Below, piece by piece: positions 61,608-64,000 of a stretch of 64,000 bases of DNA. The notes beneath the pieces are model-generated. The model did not search any database. It saw nothing but the letters and a program-made list of their open reading frames with translations, and was not told the DNA's origin. The position numbers and the translations under genes are program-made. The stretch is taken from positions 1 to 64,000 of the forward strand of contig NZ_BAGM01000035.1 of assembly GCF_000308855.1 (NCBI RefSeq), in the 5' to 3' direction. The first letter of the stretch is position 1; every line of letters starts with the position of its first letter. The DNA comes from Nocardia veterana NBRC 100344 (GTDB lineage: Bacteria; Actinomycetota; Actinomycetes; Mycobacteriales; Mycobacteriaceae).

Positions 61608-61916
61608 TCAGGCCTCCGCGGCATCGGTGATCAGCCCGGCGAGCAGAGCGCGGGCCAGTTCCGCCGCCTGCGTGCGCCCCTGCGCCGGATCGCCGGATTC
61701 CGCGATGGTCAGCGACATTTCGGTGAGGGCGCCGTAGCAGGCCCCGGCGAGCAGTTCGGGCTGGTGCGGCGGGATACGGTGCGCATCGAGTTACCGGCGG
61801 ACGCCCTCGACGACCAGGCCGCCGAGGTGTCGCTGGTCGATCTCGCGCCAGCGCCGCCAACCCAGGGCGATCGGGCCCTGGAGCAGCACGATGTGGCGGT
61901 ACGCGGGAACGTGTCA
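61608..61916 (-). pseudogene. Remnant of a TetR-family regulator C-terminal domain
   Basis: Reading the reverse strand gives an open frame from about 61913 whose translation (YRHIVLLQGPIALGWRRWRE, then a Leu/Gly-rich stretch ending in VRR) matches the ligand-binding domain of TetR/AcrR regulators. A TAA (61793-61791) then interrupts it, and the same frame continues with LDAHRIPPHQPELLAGACYG and ALTEMSLTIAESGDP to a TGA at 61610-61608, again typical TetR C-terminus. The N-terminal helix-turn-helix is absent, with another in-frame stop at 61916-61914. So it is truncated and interrupted, and could not bind DNA. It runs in the same direction as the thioesterase gene, ending 105 bp upstream of it, and may be the relic of a pathway regulator. 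The rest of the 61504-62024 gap shows nothing further. Confidence 0.65.
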
Positions 61917-62024
61917 CCGGCCATTTTCTGTCGCACAACGAGCAGGACATTCGCCTCTGGCCCGGCGGCCGGTCCGATGATGGGATTCGCCTGTTGGTGT
62001 GGTGATCAATCAGGACGGCTGGCT

Positions 62025-62786
62025 ATGAAGATTCATGATTGCTGTTCAACTGCAGACGGTCTCGTCGTAGGGGTGCAGCGCCACGAGGCTGTTTCGCAGC
62101 ATTGTGCGCAGCGTGCGGTCGAGGCGGTGTCGGGTGTGCTGGGTCGATACCGGTTCGGTGGATCTCTACGTTTGCGGTTGCAGCGAATCATGTTTGCCGA
62201 CGACGGGATCGTGGCCCAATTGAACTATCGGTCTCCGCGTGTCACAGTTCGAATCCAGGTTCCGATCGTTGCCGAGGACGGCATCGAAGCTATTGCCGAC
62301 CGTCTCGATTGCCATATACGGCGCCAGTTGACAGGAAGGCCGCTTCGTTCCTGGCCCGATCCCCAGCGCCCGGTGGTGGGGTTCGTGTCGGAGTGCCGGC
62401 CGATCACCCGGCGTAAGAGGTTTCACCTCATGGTTCTAGAGCCGCATATTGCGGCGGCGGTAATGGATACGTTCGATTTCGACGCCCATCTGTTCATCGA
62501 TGCAGAGACCGGGCAGGACGCAGTAGTCTACTGGGCGGGTCCGTTAGGTGTCAGACTTGCTCGGCAGTCGAAAATGGCGCCGCTGTCGACCGCGGGGATG
62601 ATGACCGTCAACCCCATTCCTACTTTGTGTCTGTCCGAGCAGGCCGCAATTCAGCGGGTGTGCATGTACGGGCTGCCGTTTCTGTTCTTCACCGATGTGC
62701 GCGATGGCCGGGGACGGCTGCTGTATCGCCGATACGCCGGTGACTTGGGGTTGGTGCAGGGGCGTGCGACAGCGCCGGGCCGGTAG
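62025..62786 (+). CDS. Ribosome hibernation factor of the RafH (Rv0079) type, HPF/RaiA family
   Basis: The 253-residue protein has an N-terminal S30AE-like domain (about residues 15-90) and two S30AE C-terminal-type repeats. The first holds FDAHLFIDAETGQDAVVYW (about 155-175), the second LPFLFFTDVRDGRGRLLYRR (about 220-240), each with the D-x-x-T/D-G-x-x-x-x-V/L-Y-x-R pattern. This layout and wording closely match mycobacterial RafH, which binds ribosomes and stabilises them during hypoxic dormancy; that role is transferred from the family. The ATG at 62025 was chosen because homology begins there; ATGs at 61977 and 61980 would add about 15 residues, and the frame further upstream is only a shadow of the TetR remnant. 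Codons here are less C-rich than in the PKS genes. A stress gene follows after 131 bp. Confidence 0.8.
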   Translation: MKIHDCCSTADGLVVGVQRHEAVSQHCAQRAVEAVSGVLGRYRFGGSLRLRLQRIMFADDGIVAQLNYRSPRVTVRIQVPIVAEDGIEAIADRLDCHIRRQLTGRPLRSWPDPQRPVVGFVSECRPITRRKRFHLMVLEPHIAAAVMDTFDFDAHLFIDAETGQDAVVYWAGPLGVRLARQSKMAPLSTAGMMTVNPIPTLCLSEQAAIQRVCMYGLPFLFFTDVRDGRGRLLYRRYAGDLGLVQGRATAPGR

Positions 62787-62814
62787 TCGGGATGCGGGAT
62801 TTGCTTGTGGCGCA

Positions 62815-62828
62815 GGGACATCCGGCCC
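62815..62828. promoter_or_regulatory. DosR-box-like palindrome upstream of the stress-protein gene
   Basis: GGGAC-N4-GGCCC resembles the core of the mycobacterial DosR (DevR) operator, GGGACTWWAGTCCC, with nine of ten arm bases matching; the outer bases fit less well. It lies 89 bp before the stress-protein ATG, a usual distance for such sites. Confidence 0.3.
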
Positions 62829-62917
62829 TATTTGCCGCGAAGTAGCCATGATTTTCTGAGGCTCCTGCCGGTAGTGCAGCAAATCCGTCGGACCGATGAA
62901 GAAACTGGATCGAAGCT

Positions 62918-63817
62918 ATGTTCATCAGCTCTGCGCGAGAATTTCACCGGCGTAAAAAATCGCATTCGACAACGGACGCTGCAACTTTCGCTGACTCCGA
63001 TTCCTTGCCGGTAGTGGTGGCGGTGGATGGTTCCGAGAGTTCGTTTCGTGCGACGGTATGGGCTGCTGCCGAGGCGATTCTGCAACGTGCCCCGCTGCAT
63101 ATCATTGCCTTCCGCCTGTTTTCCGGAGGTAGGTGCGATTCGACCTGGAATGATGTCGGGCCGATCCTCGAGGCGGCAGTCCGTGCAGCTCGCGCGGTCA
63201 TGGCCGGTCGCGGTCTTCTGGTCACCAGTCAGTCTGCGACACCGCCGATCCTTCCGGTTCTCGTCGCCGCGTCACGGTCGGCGCGCATGCTGGTCGTCGG
63301 CGGCTCGATGGAGGGCGTCAACCGCGCCTCGGTCGGTTCGGTGGGCACTATGTTGGCCCGGCATGCTCGGTGCTCCGTGGCTGTCGTGCCCTCGGAGTTC
63401 GACCGGGCACCGTGCGATCGGCCGGTGCTGGTCGGGATCGACGGAACCGAGTGTAGCCTTCCCGGGCTCGCCGCTGCCTTCGACGCCGCATCGCGCCGCC
63501 GCGTTGAACTGATTGCTTTGGACGCATGGTGCGATGGCAACGAGCTGTCGTTGCCGGGTGCCTGCGGTTCCGGGGGACGGGGTGCGGCGACCGCTCCCGC
63601 TGTATGCCTGGCTGACTGGGCGGAACGCTACCCGGATGTGCGGGTGCGCCGAGATCTGTTGTGTGGCAATGCGGCTCGCTCGTTACAGCGACATTCGGAT
63701 TTGCCTCAGCTGTTGGTAATCGGGCACCTCGGAAGTGTTCACGCGCTGTCCGAAGCCACCATCTCGGCATTGCTGGACGTGGTCCGATGTCCATTGCTGG
63801 TAGCCCGCCCGCGGTGA
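62918..63817 (+). CDS. Tandem universal stress protein (UspA family)
   Basis: The 299-residue product has two USP domains in tandem. Domain 1 (about residues 30-165) opens with PVVVAVDGSESS and ends with a modified nucleotide-binding stretch, GGSMEGVNRASVGSVG, then ARCSVAVVP. Domain 2 (about 168-299) opens with RPVLVGIDGTECS and ends VRCPLLVARPR but lacks a clear G-2x-G-9x-G(S/T) motif, so ATP binding is likely only in domain 1, if at all. Tandem USPs of this size are common in the hypoxia/dormancy regulons of mycobacteria and relatives, where they slow growth or sense energy state. Start: ATG 62918, with only a weak GGATCGA upstream; the first 30 residues are polar and outside the domain. 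It stands between the RafH-like gene and a WhiB gene, 30 bp from the latter, probably one operon. Confidence 0.85.
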   Translation: MFISSAREFHRRKKSHSTTDAATFADSDSLPVVVAVDGSESSFRATVWAAAEAILQRAPLHIIAFRLFSGGRCDSTWNDVGPILEAAVRAARAVMAGRGLLVTSQSATPPILPVLVAASRSARMLVVGGSMEGVNRASVGSVGTMLARHARCSVAVVPSEFDRAPCDRPVLVGIDGTECSLPGLAAAFDAASRRRVELIALDAWCDGNELSLPGACGSGGRGAATAPAVCLADWAERYPDVRVRRDLLCGNAARSLQRHSDLPQLLVIGHLGSVHALSEATISALLDVVRCPLLVARPR

Positions 63818-63847
63818 TCGCCGCGCTGACCATTCAGGGGACGAGAA

Positions 63848-64000
63848 ATGAACTATCGATGGGCGCAGGATGCGGCATGCAGGATGATTCATCCTGAAGT
63901 GTTCTTTCCATGTCGTGATTCGCGGGCCAGTGTGGTGGCCCAGGCGCGTGCGATATGCGAGCTGTGTCGTGTGCGACGTGAATGTGCGCGTTTCGCACTC
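63848..64000 (+). CDS. WhiB-family iron-sulfur transcriptional regulator, 5' part (partial)
   Basis: The frame from ATG 63848 stays open to the window end (51 codons). It reads MNYRWAQDAACRMIHPEVFF and then shows Cys37-x2-Cys40-x5-Cys46 (ICELC..REC). With Cys11 this is the four-cysteine [4Fe-4S] pattern of WhiB-like proteins, here C-x25-C-x2-C-x5-C, together with the WxxxAxC start and the xPxxFFP element. An extra Cys22 follows FFP. The C-terminal G[VI]WGG turn and DNA-binding tail lie beyond the edge. A GGGGA ribosome-binding site stands 5-10 nt upstream. WhiB proteins partner the principal sigma factor and sense oxygen, NO or redox state, consistent with the dormancy-type neighbours; which paralogue this is cannot be said. 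Confidence 0.85.
   Translation, partial: MNYRWAQDAACRMIHPEVFFPCRDSRASVVAQARAICELCRVRRECARFAL

Noticed and set aside
61534..61950. 138-codon reverse frame upstream of the thioesterase
   Set aside because: It is out of frame with the TetR-like sequence and is Arg/Pro-rich without domain features.
61506..62024. N-terminal extension of the RafH-like frame by about 170 codons
   Set aside because: The extension runs antisense over the TetR remnant and has no family similarity. Homology to RafH starts at about 62025.

Overview
The window looks like chromosomal DNA of a mycolic-acid actinomycete, most probably Nocardia. The pointers are very high GC, a mycothiol-type DinB/maleylpyruvate isomerase family enzyme, a WhiB regulator, and a ribosome-hibernation protein closely resembling the RafH (Rv0079) family of mycobacteria. 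The genus call is inference; nothing in the sequence proves it.

Left flank (1-3408): the 3' part of a class 2 lipase gene that starts with its GHSQGG nucleophile elbow, a strong intrinsic terminator, a 112-residue unknown protein, a reverse-strand ABC1/UbiB (AarF) family kinase-like gene, and a mycothiol-dependent maleylpyruvate isomerase family gene followed by a terminator.

Centre (about 3660-60742): one collinear type I modular cis-AT polyketide synthase locus of four giant forward-strand genes (4784, 3604, 3294 and 7184 aa). Together they encode a loading module, ten extension modules and a C-terminal thioesterase. Order: loading (degenerate KS with Gln, methylmalonyl-type AT, ACP); M1 KS-AT(mal)-DH-KR-ACP; M2 KS-AT(methylmalonyl)-DH-ER-KR-ACP; M3 and M4 KS-AT(mal)-DH-KR-ACP; M5 KS-AT(mal)-KR-ACP; M6 to M10 KS-AT(mal)-DH-KR-ACP, then TE. 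If every domain works and collinearity holds, the chain has a C23 backbone from a propionyl starter with one methyl branch (C18), a C20 alkene, a C14/C16 diene, a C13 hydroxyl and a 2,4,6,8,10-pentaene acyl terminus, released by the TE as a macrolactone or acid. A reverse-strand type II thioesterase meets the last PKS gene at a shared terminator. No oxygenase, glycosyltransferase, transporter or intact regulator lies in the window.

The most unusual parts are: the loading 'KS', cut to about 200 residues, with Gln at the cysteine position, both catalytic His motifs missing and a 7-unit 15-bp tandem repeat inside it; two DH domains (M6, M9) with Asp replacing Gly in HxxxGxxxxP; a divergent DH pair in M3/M4; KRs of M5, M7, M8 and M10 without the LDD motif; and near-identical DNA patches over KS and AT of M6-M10 (one 642-bp pair differs at one base by eye) whose codon use differs from their surroundings.

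Right flank (61504-64000): a decayed TetR-family remnant, then a compact stress/dormancy group of forward genes: a RafH-like ribosome hibernation factor, a tandem universal stress protein with a DosR-box-like palindrome upstream, and the start of a WhiB-family gene cut by the window edge.
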